From JALYUS01 sp038231255 (GTDB lineage: Bacteria; Chloroflexota; Chloroflexia; Thermomicrobiales; JALYUS01), in assembly GCA_038231255.1 (NCBI GenBank), contig JBBRLR010000006.1:1-64000 (forward strand): DNA of 64,000 nucleotides, read 5' to 3'. Positions 32,793 to 41,495 of this stretch are shown in pieces. Position numbers and translations under genes: made by a program. The first letter of the stretch is position 1. Each line of letters begins with the position of its first letter. The notes under the pieces are model-generated. The model did not search any database and was not told the origin of the DNA. It was given only the letters and a program-made list of their open reading frames with translations.

Positions 32793-33745
32793 TTGCGTAA
32801 CCCCCCTTCGTAGTGTACCCAGTGCTCCGACGACCGCACGAGCAGGAGCGTGAAGACGAGGATGATCGCGAAAACAATCCAGGCGATTGCCGAGGCATAG
32901 CCAAAGTGGAACAATTGAAAGCTCTGCTTATACAAGAAGACGACGAGCGTCAGGGTCGCGTTATTCGGCCCGCCCTGTGTCAGGACGTAGGCGTTTGTGA
33001 AGACCTGGAACGAGTTGATGATGTTGATGACGATATTGAAGAAGATGGTGGGCGTGAGCAGCGGCAACGTGACGGCGAAGAACGTGCGCCATGCCCCCGC
33101 ACCATCAATTCGTGCCGCTTCCTGTAACTCCGTGGGGATGCTCTGCAGGCCGGCGAGATATAGCAGCATGTTGGTTCCCGTTCCCCACAGTGCGATCAGG
33201 GCGAGGCCGACAATCGCCCACCGCTCGTCCGCAAACCAACGTGGGCCCGTGATATGGAACCAGCCGAGCGCCTGATTGAGTAGGCCGGACTGCGGGTTGA
33301 GCACCCAGTTCCAGATCAGCGAGACCGCGACGCCGCTCACCACCGCCGGCAAGTAGTAGATCGTGCGCCAGAAACTCGCGCCACGAATCTTCTGGTTAAG
33401 CATCAGGGCGATGCCGAGGGCGATCAGTGTGCCGAAGGGGACGGTGATTCCCGTGTAAATAAGGGTCACGCGCAGCGACTTGTGGAAGAGCTGGTCGTGA
33501 ATCAGCTGGTCGTAGTTTTTCAACCCGACGAAGTCGTGCTTGGAAAGGAGATCGGTATCGAAGAGCGACAGCCCGAACGAATAGATCATCGCGCCGAGCG
33601 TGAAGACGAGGAAGCCGATCACCCAGGGCGCAATGAAGAGGTACGCCATTCGCTGCTCGATCGCGCGCTGCGACGACCGCCGCCGCGCGCGATCCTTCGC
33701 CCGTGTCTCCATCGCTATCTGCGGCGCGTTCGCCTGTTCCGCCAT
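32789..33745 (-). CDS. Sugar ABC transporter permease (MalF/UgpA-like)
   Basis: A 318-residue permease. An Arg-rich cytoplasmic N-terminus (RAKDRARRRSSQRAIEQRM) leads into YLFIAPWVIGFLVFTLGAMI, then further membrane segments and the EAA loop ELQEAARIDGAGAWRTFFAV. Typical MalF segments are RGASFWRTIYYLPAVVSGVA and NAYVLTQGGPNNATLTLVVF. The ATG follows ATGAGGGAACG. It lies 125 bases downstream of the binding-protein gene, with a large hairpin between, and overlaps the MalG-like gene. Confidence 0.93.
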   Translation of the reverse strand: MAEQANAPQIAMETRAKDRARRRSSQRAIEQRMAYLFIAPWVIGFLVFTLGAMIYSFGLSLFDTDLLSKHDFVGLKNYDQLIHDQLFHKSLRVTLIYTGITVPFGTLIALGIALMLNQKIRGASFWRTIYYLPAVVSGVAVSLIWNWVLNPQSGLLNQALGWFHITGPRWFADERWAIVGLALIALWGTGTNMLLYLAGLQSIPTELQEAARIDGAGAWRTFFAVTLPLLTPTIFFNIVINIINSFQVFTNAYVLTQGGPNNATLTLVVFLYKQSFQLFHFGYASAIAWIVFAIILVFTLLLVRSSEHWVHYEGGLRK

Positions 33746-33773
33746 CGTTCCCTCATCTTCGTTGAAGGTATAT

Positions 33774-33857
33774 GACCGCCGTGACACCGGGGGCGCGAGG
33801 ATAATACAAGCGACGGTTCGCCTGTACCTTCCACGCGCCCCCAGTTTCACGGCGGTC
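33774..33857 (-). promoter_or_regulatory. Large intercistronic hairpin in the sugar transporter operon
   Basis: GACCGCCGTGA (33774-33784) pairs with TCACGGCGGTC (33847-33857), and inside it GGGGCGCG (33790-33797) pairs with CGCGCCCC (33834-33841). The structure sits between the binding-protein stop and the permease start. Such hairpins protect the upstream message or attenuate the downstream genes, giving more binding protein than permease. Confidence 0.6.
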
Positions 33858-33870
33858 GCCTCTGTAGATG

Positions 33871-35352
33871 CTACGCTCGCTGCTTCGTGGTGACTTGCTG
33901 GGCGATATCCTTCATGTAGGTGACAGGCGTGCTACCGACGACGAAGAGTTTCTCGAGGGCGGGTGTGAGGATCGCCTGCGCCTCGCCGTCTTTCTTGAAT
34001 AACGGCGCGTTGCTTGGATAGCCTTGCTCCATCGCCTGCCGCCCGACATCGAGGTTCGCTTCCGCCAGTTCGGGGTATTTGTCCACGCAGATTTTCTTCC
34101 AGTCGTCCAGTGCCGAGTACCGGCTCGGCAGGTAGCCCGTCGTTTGCGTCAGATACAGCTGGTATTCCTTGCTGGAAAGGTACTTGACGAGCTCCCACGC
34201 CGCGTCTGGGCTTTTCGTCCCCTTCCAGATCGCGTAACCGTCCGCCGTGCCGAGGGTCTTACGTCCCTTTGGCCCCTTTGGCACAGGTGCGTACGACCAG
34301 CGGAACTTCTTGTTGATCGCCTTCGCATGGACGAAGGGATAAAACCCATCCTCGACCATCGCGAGGCGACCGGACGCGAAGGCGGCGGGAACGGCATCGA
34401 AGGCACGCTGCCCTGCGCCGATTAGGTTGGTTTTCTGGGCAATGAATTTGTCGTCCCACGTCCCCTTGCGGATCCACTCGAGCGCTGCGAGGGCGTCCTC
34501 GGAGTCGAAGGTCGCGTGGGTGCTGTCGCTCGGGTCCACGATCGAGCCGCCCCACGCGGCGACCTTGTACCACCAGCGGTCAGTGCCGTAGGAGGGGAAC
34601 CACAGGCCCGTCGTGCTGCCGGTGGTCAGCTTCTTCGCCGCGTCGGCGTAGGTGTCGTGCGTCCAGTTGTCGTCAATTGGCTTGATGCCCGCCTTGTCGA
34701 ACAGGTCGAGGTTGTAGTAGACGAACATCGTGTTGACGTACTTCGGCATCCCGAAGCGCAGGCCGCTCGGCAGCACGAAATCCTTCCACTGCCAAGCGAA
34801 GAAGTCCTTGATGTCTGCGTCCTTGAAGTCGCGCTGCACGAGCGGATTGATGTCCAGCACCTGCCCGCGGTCCGCATACTGCGTAATATTGCCGAGCCAG
34901 GTGTCGAAGACGTCCTGGGCGGTACCGCCGATCATCGCCGCCGTCAGCTTCTCGTCCGCGTTGGCATCCGTCGGCTCGACGGAAACCTTCACATCGGTCT
35001 GCCTGGTGAAGTTCGCGTCCAGAAAACTCTGCGTTGCCTTCACTTCGTCCGGCGAGCCGCCACGCAGCAGGTACCGGACGGAGCCGCCGACCTTGCGGGC
35101 GGGCGCGGCCTGCGCGACCGTCCCCGTTGTCGCCACGGCGCTACCCGATGCGGCGGTCGTCGCACCCGCACTGGCGGGGGTTCCGCCCTTCGTGGCGGCG
35201 GGTGCGCTCGTTGCCGCGCCGGTGGGCGCAGCCGCGTTCGTGGCGGGGGCGGTCGTGCTTGTTTTCGTGGCGCCGCAGGCGGCGAGGATAGCGACGCCCG
35301 CCGCACCGACCGCTGCACGGAGGATCTGACGTCGGGTCGGGGAAATAGACAT
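33871..35352 (-). CDS. Sugar ABC transporter substrate-binding lipoprotein (family 1)
   Basis: A 493-residue family-1 solute-binding protein. It has TRRQILRAAVGAAGVAILAACG, giving a leader with a twin-arginine pair and a lipobox Cys at residue 26, then an Ala/Thr linker and the binding domain. Characteristic blocks are GGTAQDVFDTWLGNITQYAD, YVNTMFVYYNLDLFDKAG, AAFASGRLAMVEDGFYPFV and DAAWELVKYLSSKEYQLYL. It is the first gene of an operon with two permeases. The sugar cannot be told. The ATG lies 11 bases after AGAAAGG, slightly long. Confidence 0.92.
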   Translation of the reverse strand: MSISPTRRQILRAAVGAAGVAILAACGATKTSTTAPATNAAAPTGAATSAPAATKGGTPASAGATTAASGSAVATTGTVAQAAPARKVGGSVRYLLRGGSPDEVKATQSFLDANFTRQTDVKVSVEPTDANADEKLTAAMIGGTAQDVFDTWLGNITQYADRGQVLDINPLVQRDFKDADIKDFFAWQWKDFVLPSGLRFGMPKYVNTMFVYYNLDLFDKAGIKPIDDNWTHDTYADAAKKLTTGSTTGLWFPSYGTDRWWYKVAAWGGSIVDPSDSTHATFDSEDALAALEWIRKGTWDDKFIAQKTNLIGAGQRAFDAVPAAFASGRLAMVEDGFYPFVHAKAINKKFRWSYAPVPKGPKGRKTLGTADGYAIWKGTKSPDAAWELVKYLSSKEYQLYLTQTTGYLPSRYSALDDWKKICVDKYPELAEANLDVGRQAMEQGYPSNAPLFKKDGEAQAILTPALEKLFVVGSTPVTYMKDIAQQVTTKQRA

Positions 35353-35528
35353 GATGGATGCACCTTTCTCGATTGCTTGTCGCATTTCGCCGAACGAAAA
35401 TATAGCACAATAGGGATACTCCAATGCCGGGCTGGGAAGGTGGCTTCGTGGAATGCCCGTCCTCACATTTCCCCCATCTAAGGTACACTCCGGGAAACCA
35501 CTCGGATTACCGCGAAGGAGCGCTTCCC

Positions 35529-37001
35529 TTGCTATCCCTCCTCGACACCCCTGCCATCGCCGCCTATCGCGCCGCGTTACCGCCTGGTACGTTACTGGAT
35601 TTCTCCGTCACCGCCCTCGACCGTATCAGCGTCGCCTCGTGGTCGCTCACCTTTTGGCCCACAGAAGGACCGGACGGCGGCGCGCACGGCTACGGCCTCA
35701 CCGACACCGAGGCGCGCACGGGCGCGTACGGCGAATTGAGCGAGGTCGTCCACGCCGCCGCTGCGCTGCGTCGCCTGCCCCGCCGCGCGGCCTCGTATCG
35801 CGCGCTCGTCAACGACTTGGGCGAGCGCGGCGTGCTCGACCCCGTCGCAGGATGTCTTGATGCCGGGAGCGCCTACACGCCCGATCTGCCGCTGGAATGG
35901 GTGCCGGTGACGCGCTACAGCACGGGCGAGTCAGTCTGGGTGCCCGCCGAATTCGTCGCCATTCAGCCTGCGGACCTCGGTCCCGGCGCGCGGCTCATCA
36001 CGCCGATCACGAACGGCCTCGGTGCGGGGCTATCGCTCGATCAGGCTCTGGCGCATGGTCTCCTCGAACTGGTGCAGCGGGATGGCAACAGCGTCAACTT
36101 CCGTGCGATGGCGCAAGGGACCGTCGTGGACCTCGGCGCGGTGACGGACGCGACGACGCGGCTGCTACTCGGCTGGCTCGACACGGACGGTGTGGACGTG
36201 CTCGTTAAGCTCGCGAGCACGGATTTCGGCATCTCGGACATCTACGTCGTTGGGATGGACCGTGAGCCGATGGGCGCCCCGCTGATGGCTGCCGCGTGCG
36301 GCGAGGCGGCGCACCCGGACCGCGATGTGGCGCTCCGCAAGGCGTTATTGGAGTTCTGCGCCGCTCGTGCCCGCCTTGCCTTCACGCACGGGCCGCTTGG
36401 TCCGGTGGAGGCGGTCACGCCGCCGGGCTATCTCGACGCCTACCGCCGCCACTACTCGCCTGCCGGGGAAGAGCCGCGTGCGCTGGCGGCAATGCGTCAC
36501 TGGCGCGCGTTTACGAATAACGAGATGCGTCGCCACCTGTCCGATTCCGTCCTGTCCGATACTGAGCGTGTACCATTCGCATCGCTGCCCACCGTACCAG
36601 ACAGCGGCGGCGACAAGGCCGCGCTCGTCCGCCTGATTGCGGACCGGTTGATGTCGGAAGGGTTGGATATTCTCTACGTGGACTGCTCGCCGCCCGACGC
36701 GTCCGATGTGCATGTCGTCAAGGCGATCGTGCCGGGGCTGGAGGTAGAGACGATGAGTTATTACCGCATCGGGGCGCGCAATCTCGCCCGCCTGCTCGCG
36801 CGCGGAAGCGATCTCGTCGGTCTTGGCGGCCCATCCCCCGGCACACTACCGATCTTGCTCACGGATAAGGGGAGAGAAAGCATCGGTGGCCCTGCATGGC
36901 TCGATCCAAATGCTGTGGATCGTCTTGTCGGGCCGCTCTATGCCCTCTACCGTGAGCCAGGTCGCCATGCCGCCGCCCTCGCTGCGGAGCGGGATCGTTA
37001 G
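35529..37001 (+). CDS. Stand-alone YcaO-domain protein
   Basis: A 490-residue YcaO-fold protein. YcaO enzymes use ATP to activate backbone amides, making azolines, thioamides or amidines; some act on ribosomal protein S12 or on RiPP precursors. The core ATP/Mg segment is PITNGLGAGLSLDQALAHGL then LELVQRDGN (about residues 159-187), preceded by GAYGELSEVVHAAAALRR where families have EaiER-type residues. Later VALRKALLEFCAARARLAF fits the second conserved Glu helix. The start is a TTG eight bases after AAGGAG; no ATG fits. I found no precursor peptide, dehydrogenase or TfuA-like partner within about 5 kb, so substrate and partner are unknown. It ends 4 bases into a convergent gene. Confidence 0.85.
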   Translation: MLSLLDTPAIAAYRAALPPGTLLDFSVTALDRISVASWSLTFWPTEGPDGGAHGYGLTDTEARTGAYGELSEVVHAAAALRRLPRRAASYRALVNDLGERGVLDPVAGCLDAGSAYTPDLPLEWVPVTRYSTGESVWVPAEFVAIQPADLGPGARLITPITNGLGAGLSLDQALAHGLLELVQRDGNSVNFRAMAQGTVVDLGAVTDATTRLLLGWLDTDGVDVLVKLASTDFGISDIYVVGMDREPMGAPLMAAACGEAAHPDRDVALRKALLEFCAARARLAFTHGPLGPVEAVTPPGYLDAYRRHYSPAGEEPRALAAMRHWRAFTNNEMRRHLSDSVLSDTERVPFASLPTVPDSGGDKAALVRLIADRLMSEGLDILYVDCSPPDASDVHVVKAIVPGLEVETMSYYRIGARNLARLLARGSDLVGLGGPSPGTLPILLTDKGRESIGGPAWLDPNAVDRLVGPLYALYREPGRHAAALAAERDR

Positions 37002-40000
37002 AGCGCGGGCGGCAGCACGACGGCGGGTACATCCGCCGCCGCCATTGCCGCATTGAGCGCGGCGAGATCGGTGGCGATGATCGTGCGGAGCCGGGCAACC
37101 TGCTCATCCACGCGCGCCGCGAGGTCGCGAAAGAGTGCGGTCTGCGCCGTCGTCGGGGCATCGTCGCAGCGCGCGACCCAGTAGCCGAGCCTTGCCAGTT
37201 TCGCATCGAGTGCGATCGAAGAATTGAGGCTTTCCTGCTCCCCCGCGTGCTCGTGCAGTCGGGGCTGAAGGAGCGCGCCCTCGATCGCACACAGTTGCGC
37301 AATGAGCGCCGCCACGGATTGCCGAACCTCTACGGTCGCTGGATCGTCGTGGAGCGATCGAACACGCAGTTCGAGTTGCCCGCGCACGTCGCGCAGCGCG
37401 TTTACTGTGTCGTGTGCTGCCGAGGTCGCGTCGCGGATGTAGCTAACGAGCGTGAACTGCGCCGTCAGGTCGGCATCCGGCGCGACCGTGCGGGGGTCGC
37501 GCACGATCTGGAAAGGCGTTGCCCATTCCTGTGCGCCGATGGCGAGGCGGGCGAGATAGGCGCCAGGGAGGGCAAGCGGCGCGGTGATGCCGCCCAACTG
37601 GTGGCCGGGGACGCCTCGCGCGCCAGGGTACTTCATGTCCCAGACGAAGCGATTGATCCCCGGCTCGTTCGGCAAGCGTGCGGCATCGGTGGCGCGACCC
37701 TGCATCTCCGGTGGCAGCACGCCGACACGCACGCCCGGTTCGTCGTCGCCCGTGCTCTTGCGCGCCAGTACCGACGAAGACCCGCGCAATCGGTAGGCGT
37801 ACGGCCCGAGTGGTTCGGCGGGTGGCGGCGGGGAGGCACTCGAGAAGCGGGCGATCTCGGCCCCGCCCTTGTCGAGGATGGTCAGCGTCATTGTGTCGGT
37901 CGGCTGCTCGTGCAGATAATAGGCGAGCATGACGCCGCTCGGTGGATTCTCCGCACCAAAGGCGTAGCTCATCGAAATCAGGCTGGTGATGCCGTATGCC
38001 TCCCGCGCGACGCGATACGTCGGGCGCGGCGCGAGAAGGTGCGCCTGGGCATCGAGCACATCTGTCGTCAACTGATGGAGGGGCGAAAGGTCGTCCAGCA
38101 CCCAGAAGCCGCGCCCGTGCGTCGCCACGATCAGGTTGCCCTCCTTGACCGCAAGATCGTAGATCGAGACGGCGGGCAGGTTCTGCCGCAGCGGTCGCCA
38201 CGCCGCCCCGTCATCGAGCGACACCCAGACGCCTGCCTCCGTTCCCGCGTACAGGAGGCCGGGGCGCGCGGGGTCCGCCCGGATGACGCGCGCGAACTCG
38301 TCCGGGGAGATGCCCGACGTGATCTCCGCCCACGTCGCGCCGCCATCGCTTGTCTTGTAGAGGAGGGGGCGGAAGTCGTCCCGTTTGTGATTGGACGCCG
38401 CGACGTAGGCCGTGCCCGCCGCGTGGGGCGACGGCTCGATGGTGCAGATATTCGCCCATTGGGGCAAGTCAGGCGGGGTGACATCCGCCCACGTCGCGCC
38501 GTTATCCCGCGAGATGTGGAGGAGGCCGTCGTCCGACCCGGCCCAGAGCGTCCCGCGTGACAGGGGCGACTCCGCGAAGGCGAGGATGGTGCCGTAGTAG
38601 TCCGCCCCCGAACTGTCGTACGTAATCGGCCCGCCTGCCGGGGCGAGGGTCGCCGGGTCGGCGCGCGTCAGGTCGGGGCTGATCGCCTCCCACGATTGGC
38701 CCTCGTCCGTCGAGCGAAAAACGCGCTCGCCCGCGACATAAAGGGTGTTCGGGTCGTGTGGGGAGAGCGCGACGGGCGTGGACCAATTGAAGCGATGGCG
38801 GACATCCTGCGCGCCCCAGCCGTCCGACGCTTCCGGCCAGACGGAGATCGTGCGGAGGTCGCCCGTACGGTGGTCGTAGCGCGTGATCTCGCCCGCGTAA
38901 CTCGCGGCATAGACGATGTCCGGGTTGTCCGGGCGCACGGCGATGTGGCCGCTCTCGCCACCGCCGACATCGCGCCAGTCGGCTTGCGATATTGGGCCGC
39001 AGTCGGAGCGGATAGGCAGGCTGATTGTGCTATTGTCCTGCTGCGCGCCGTAGATGCGGTACGGAAAGCGCGTGTCGGTGGCGACGTGGTACAGCTCGGC
39101 GGTGGGCTGGTTGAGGATAGTGGACCACGTCGTGCCGCCGTCGCGCGAGACGGCGGCGCCGCCATCGTTGCCGTGAATCATTCGGTGGGGATCGTCGGGG
39201 TCAAGCCAGAGGGCATGCTGGTCCCAGTAGGTCGTGTTCATCTGCCGGAAACTGCGCCCGCCGTCCACCGATTGCCACAATTTACGGTGCGGCACGTAAA
39301 CGGTGTCGGCGTCGCGCGGGTCGGCGACGATCTGCCCGAAATACCACGGGCGGACGGCGAGATTCGGCTCGTCGCTCGCCCATGTCCACGTTTCGCCCCG
39401 GTCGTCGGAGCGATACACGCCTGTCGCGCCTTCTGCCTCGATCAGCGCCCAGACGCGCCGGGGATTCACGGGGGAAACGCTCAGCCCGACGCGGCCCAAC
39501 AGTCCCGCCGGGAGGCCGGGGCGGCGCGTGATCTCCGTCCATGTGTCGCCGCCGTCTACCGATTTGAAGATACCACTGCCGGGGCCGCCGCTCGTGAAAC
39601 CCCACGGCGTCCGGCACGCCTGCCACAGGACGGCGTAGAGGATGCGCGGGTTCGCGGGGTCCAGTGCGAGATCAATCGCGCCTGTCTGTGCATCTCGAAA
39701 GAGGATGCACGCCCAGGTCGCGCCGCCGTCGTCGGAGCGGTAAACGCCGCGCTCCGTGTTCGGTCCGAAGCGATGCCCGAAGGCTGCTATCCAGACGCGT
39801 TCGGCGTCCTGCGGATGCACTACGATCCGCGCAATATTCTGCGTCGCGGTTAGCCCCCGGTGCGCCCAGGTAACGCCACCATCGTGAGAGACATACACGC
39901 CATCGCCGCCAGTGACATTGCCGCGCAGGCTGCATTCGCCCATGCCGACATACAGCGTCTCTGGCTCCGAGGGGGCGACCGCCAGCGCACCGACCGAGCC

Positions 40001-40213
40001 GCGTGCGAACTGGCCATCGGAAAGGCAACGCCACGTCGCGCCCGCATTGTCCGTCCGCCAGACGCCCCCGCCGCTCGCGCCGAAATAGAAGGTGTCCGGC
40101 GTGCGGGGATGACCCGCCACCGTGGTCGCCCTGCCGCCGCGCCACGGCCCCAGTTGCCGCCAGGTGAGGGCATCGAGGGCGCGCGGCGGGATGCGTTCAG
40201 TGAGGCTCGGCAC
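36998..40213 (-). CDS. Giant Asp-box (BNR/sortilin-like) beta-propeller protein
   Basis: A 1071-residue protein with at least eleven Asp-box repeats (S-x-D-x-G-x-T-W), for example RTDNAGATW, SHDGGVTW, RSDDGGATW, KSVDGGDTW, RSDDRGETW, SRDGGTTW, SRDNGATW and TSDGGATW, spread over residues 40-720; these build one or two BNR/VPS10-type propellers. The C-terminal 300 residues contain GINRFVWDMKYPGARG and a helical end, as in related glycosyl-hydrolase-like proteins of bacteria. There is no signal peptide after the chosen GTG (GGAG six bases upstream), which is unusual for this architecture. The stop overlaps the YcaO stop by four bases. Confidence 0.82.
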   Translation of the reverse strand: MPSLTERIPPRALDALTWRQLGPWRGGRATTVAGHPRTPDTFYFGASGGGVWRTDNAGATWRCLSDGQFARGSVGALAVAPSEPETLYVGMGECSLRGNVTGGDGVYVSHDGGVTWAHRGLTATQNIARIVVHPQDAERVWIAAFGHRFGPNTERGVYRSDDGGATWACILFRDAQTGAIDLALDPANPRILYAVLWQACRTPWGFTSGGPGSGIFKSVDGGDTWTEITRRPGLPAGLLGRVGLSVSPVNPRRVWALIEAEGATGVYRSDDRGETWTWASDEPNLAVRPWYFGQIVADPRDADTVYVPHRKLWQSVDGGRSFRQMNTTYWDQHALWLDPDDPHRMIHGNDGGAAVSRDGGTTWSTILNQPTAELYHVATDTRFPYRIYGAQQDNSTISLPIRSDCGPISQADWRDVGGGESGHIAVRPDNPDIVYAASYAGEITRYDHRTGDLRTISVWPEASDGWGAQDVRHRFNWSTPVALSPHDPNTLYVAGERVFRSTDEGQSWEAISPDLTRADPATLAPAGGPITYDSSGADYYGTILAFAESPLSRGTLWAGSDDGLLHISRDNGATWADVTPPDLPQWANICTIEPSPHAAGTAYVAASNHKRDDFRPLLYKTSDGGATWAEITSGISPDEFARVIRADPARPGLLYAGTEAGVWVSLDDGAAWRPLRQNLPAVSIYDLAVKEGNLIVATHGRGFWVLDDLSPLHQLTTDVLDAQAHLLAPRPTYRVAREAYGITSLISMSYAFGAENPPSGVMLAYYLHEQPTDTMTLTILDKGGAEIARFSSASPPPPAEPLGPYAYRLRGSSSVLARKSTGDDEPGVRVGVLPPEMQGRATDAARLPNEPGINRFVWDMKYPGARGVPGHQLGGITAPLALPGAYLARLAIGAQEWATPFQIVRDPRTVAPDADLTAQFTLVSYIRDATSAAHDTVNALRDVRGQLELRVRSLHDDPATVEVRQSVAALIAQLCAIEGALLQPRLHEHAGEQESLNSSIALDAKLARLGYWVARCDDAPTTAQTALFRDLAARVDEQVARLRTIIATDLAALNAAMAAADVPAVVLPPAL

Positions 40214-40319
40214 GGTGGCTCCTCTCTGGTTTTTCCAAGATCGCGGGCCGCTTGACGGCGCGGGGTGTGGTCGGTACAAAGGTGCCCACGTTTGCCCGGA
40301 CTACCTGGAAGGATACCCC

Positions 40320-41417
40320 ATGCCGAAGGACCCGCGCGCCGATCCGGGGCAACCACTCCGTACGACGCGCGTCACCCCCGCCACACCGCCGCTCGTTTCG
40401 GTCATCTTTCTGTCCTTCAATGCGAACCATCTGCTGCGGCGCGCCGTGCAATCAGTGTGGGAACAGGCGTATAGCCCCATCGAGATCGTTATTGTAGACA
40501 ACGCCTCGACTGACGGCACAGCGGCGGAACTGGCGGGATACGAGGATGGCGCCACGGTTGTCCGTTTCGCCGAGAATATCGGCTTCGCGCGCGGCATGAA
40601 CGCGGGGTATGAGGCCTCGCACGGGGAATATATCGTGCTATGCAACACCGATGTCGTGCTGCACCCGCAGTTCGTCGCTGAGGCAGTCGCGCTGCTGACA
40701 CGGCACCCCGATGTCGGCGTGATCGGCCCATACGTGCTGCGAATCGAGGAGGAGGGAGACGGACGATTCTGGGAGTGGGACCCGCCGCGTACCCTGCCGC
40801 TGGATGGCGCAGTGGTCGGCCTGACACGCCGCTTCCTCCATGTGCGCTCGGTTGAGGAGCACGACGACGAGTGGCGCGTCTCGTTCAAGGCAAACGGCGC
40901 GTGTCCGGTCGTTCGTCGCGCGACGATCGAGGACCTCCGCGCCCGCTTCGGCGTTGGGCCATTTGACCCGATCTTCGATACCTACGGCGAGGATGTGGAT
41001 TTCGCCTTCAAGACCTGGTCGCTGCGATGGCGGACGATGTTCGCGCGGGCGGTGATCGCGGGGCATGTGCGCTCGTATGCCTCGGCAATGCATCTGTGGG
41101 ACAAGCGAGGGCGGCTGCGGGTCAATCTGATCGCGGAGCGATACATCAATGGCGTGCGCCATCTATCGCTGCCGCAGTTGCTGCGCGTGCTGCCGCTCGG
41201 CGTCGCGACGGACGGAGCGGCGCTCGCGCGGCAAACGCTGCGGGGCGACTGGGAGGCGTGGCGCGACGTGCGCGCAGCGTTCGCGCGCGTCTGGGGGATG
41301 CGGCGCGATCTCCTCCGCTTCCGCCGCTCGCATCGGACATGGCGGACGATCCACTTTCCGTCCGAGGTCTACTGCCCCGATTCCCCGGCCCCGCCCGCGC
41401 TCATGCCGTGGGGGTAG
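40320..41417 (+). CDS. Glycosyltransferase family 2
   Basis: A 365-residue GT-A fold transferase. VSVIFLSFNANHLLRRAV begins the domain, EIVIVDNASTDGTAAEL carries the nucleotide-binding Asp, FAENIGFARGMNAG follows, and YIVLCNTDVVLHP holds the D-x-D-like metal site (NTD). FDTYGEDVDFAFK is the acceptor-side ED motif, as in rhamnosyltransferases. Mature length suggests a single catalytic domain with a C-terminal amphipathic tail. The ATG follows GGAAGGATACCCC. The likely role is transfer of a sugar to a cell-surface glycan; donor and acceptor are unknown. Confidence 0.88.
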   Translation: MPKDPRADPGQPLRTTRVTPATPPLVSVIFLSFNANHLLRRAVQSVWEQAYSPIEIVIVDNASTDGTAAELAGYEDGATVVRFAENIGFARGMNAGYEASHGEYIVLCNTDVVLHPQFVAEAVALLTRHPDVGVIGPYVLRIEEEGDGRFWEWDPPRTLPLDGAVVGLTRRFLHVRSVEEHDDEWRVSFKANGACPVVRRATIEDLRARFGVGPFDPIFDTYGEDVDFAFKTWSLRWRTMFARAVIAGHVRSYASAMHLWDKRGRLRVNLIAERYINGVRHLSLPQLLRVLPLGVATDGAALARQTLRGDWEAWRDVRAAFARVWGMRRDLLRFRRSHRTWRTIHFPSEVYCPDSPAPPALMPWG

Positions 41418-41495
41418 GTGGGGGCCACGAGCGCCAAAGAGGCGCGAAATCAAGGCCATTGTCTCCCGACAGCACGACGCTATGGCACGACGTCG

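Noticed and set aside
37247..38560. A 437-codon plus-strand frame opposite the Asp-box protein
   Set aside because: The Asp-box repeats on the minus strand are unmistakable; the antisense frame is a by-product of codon bias.
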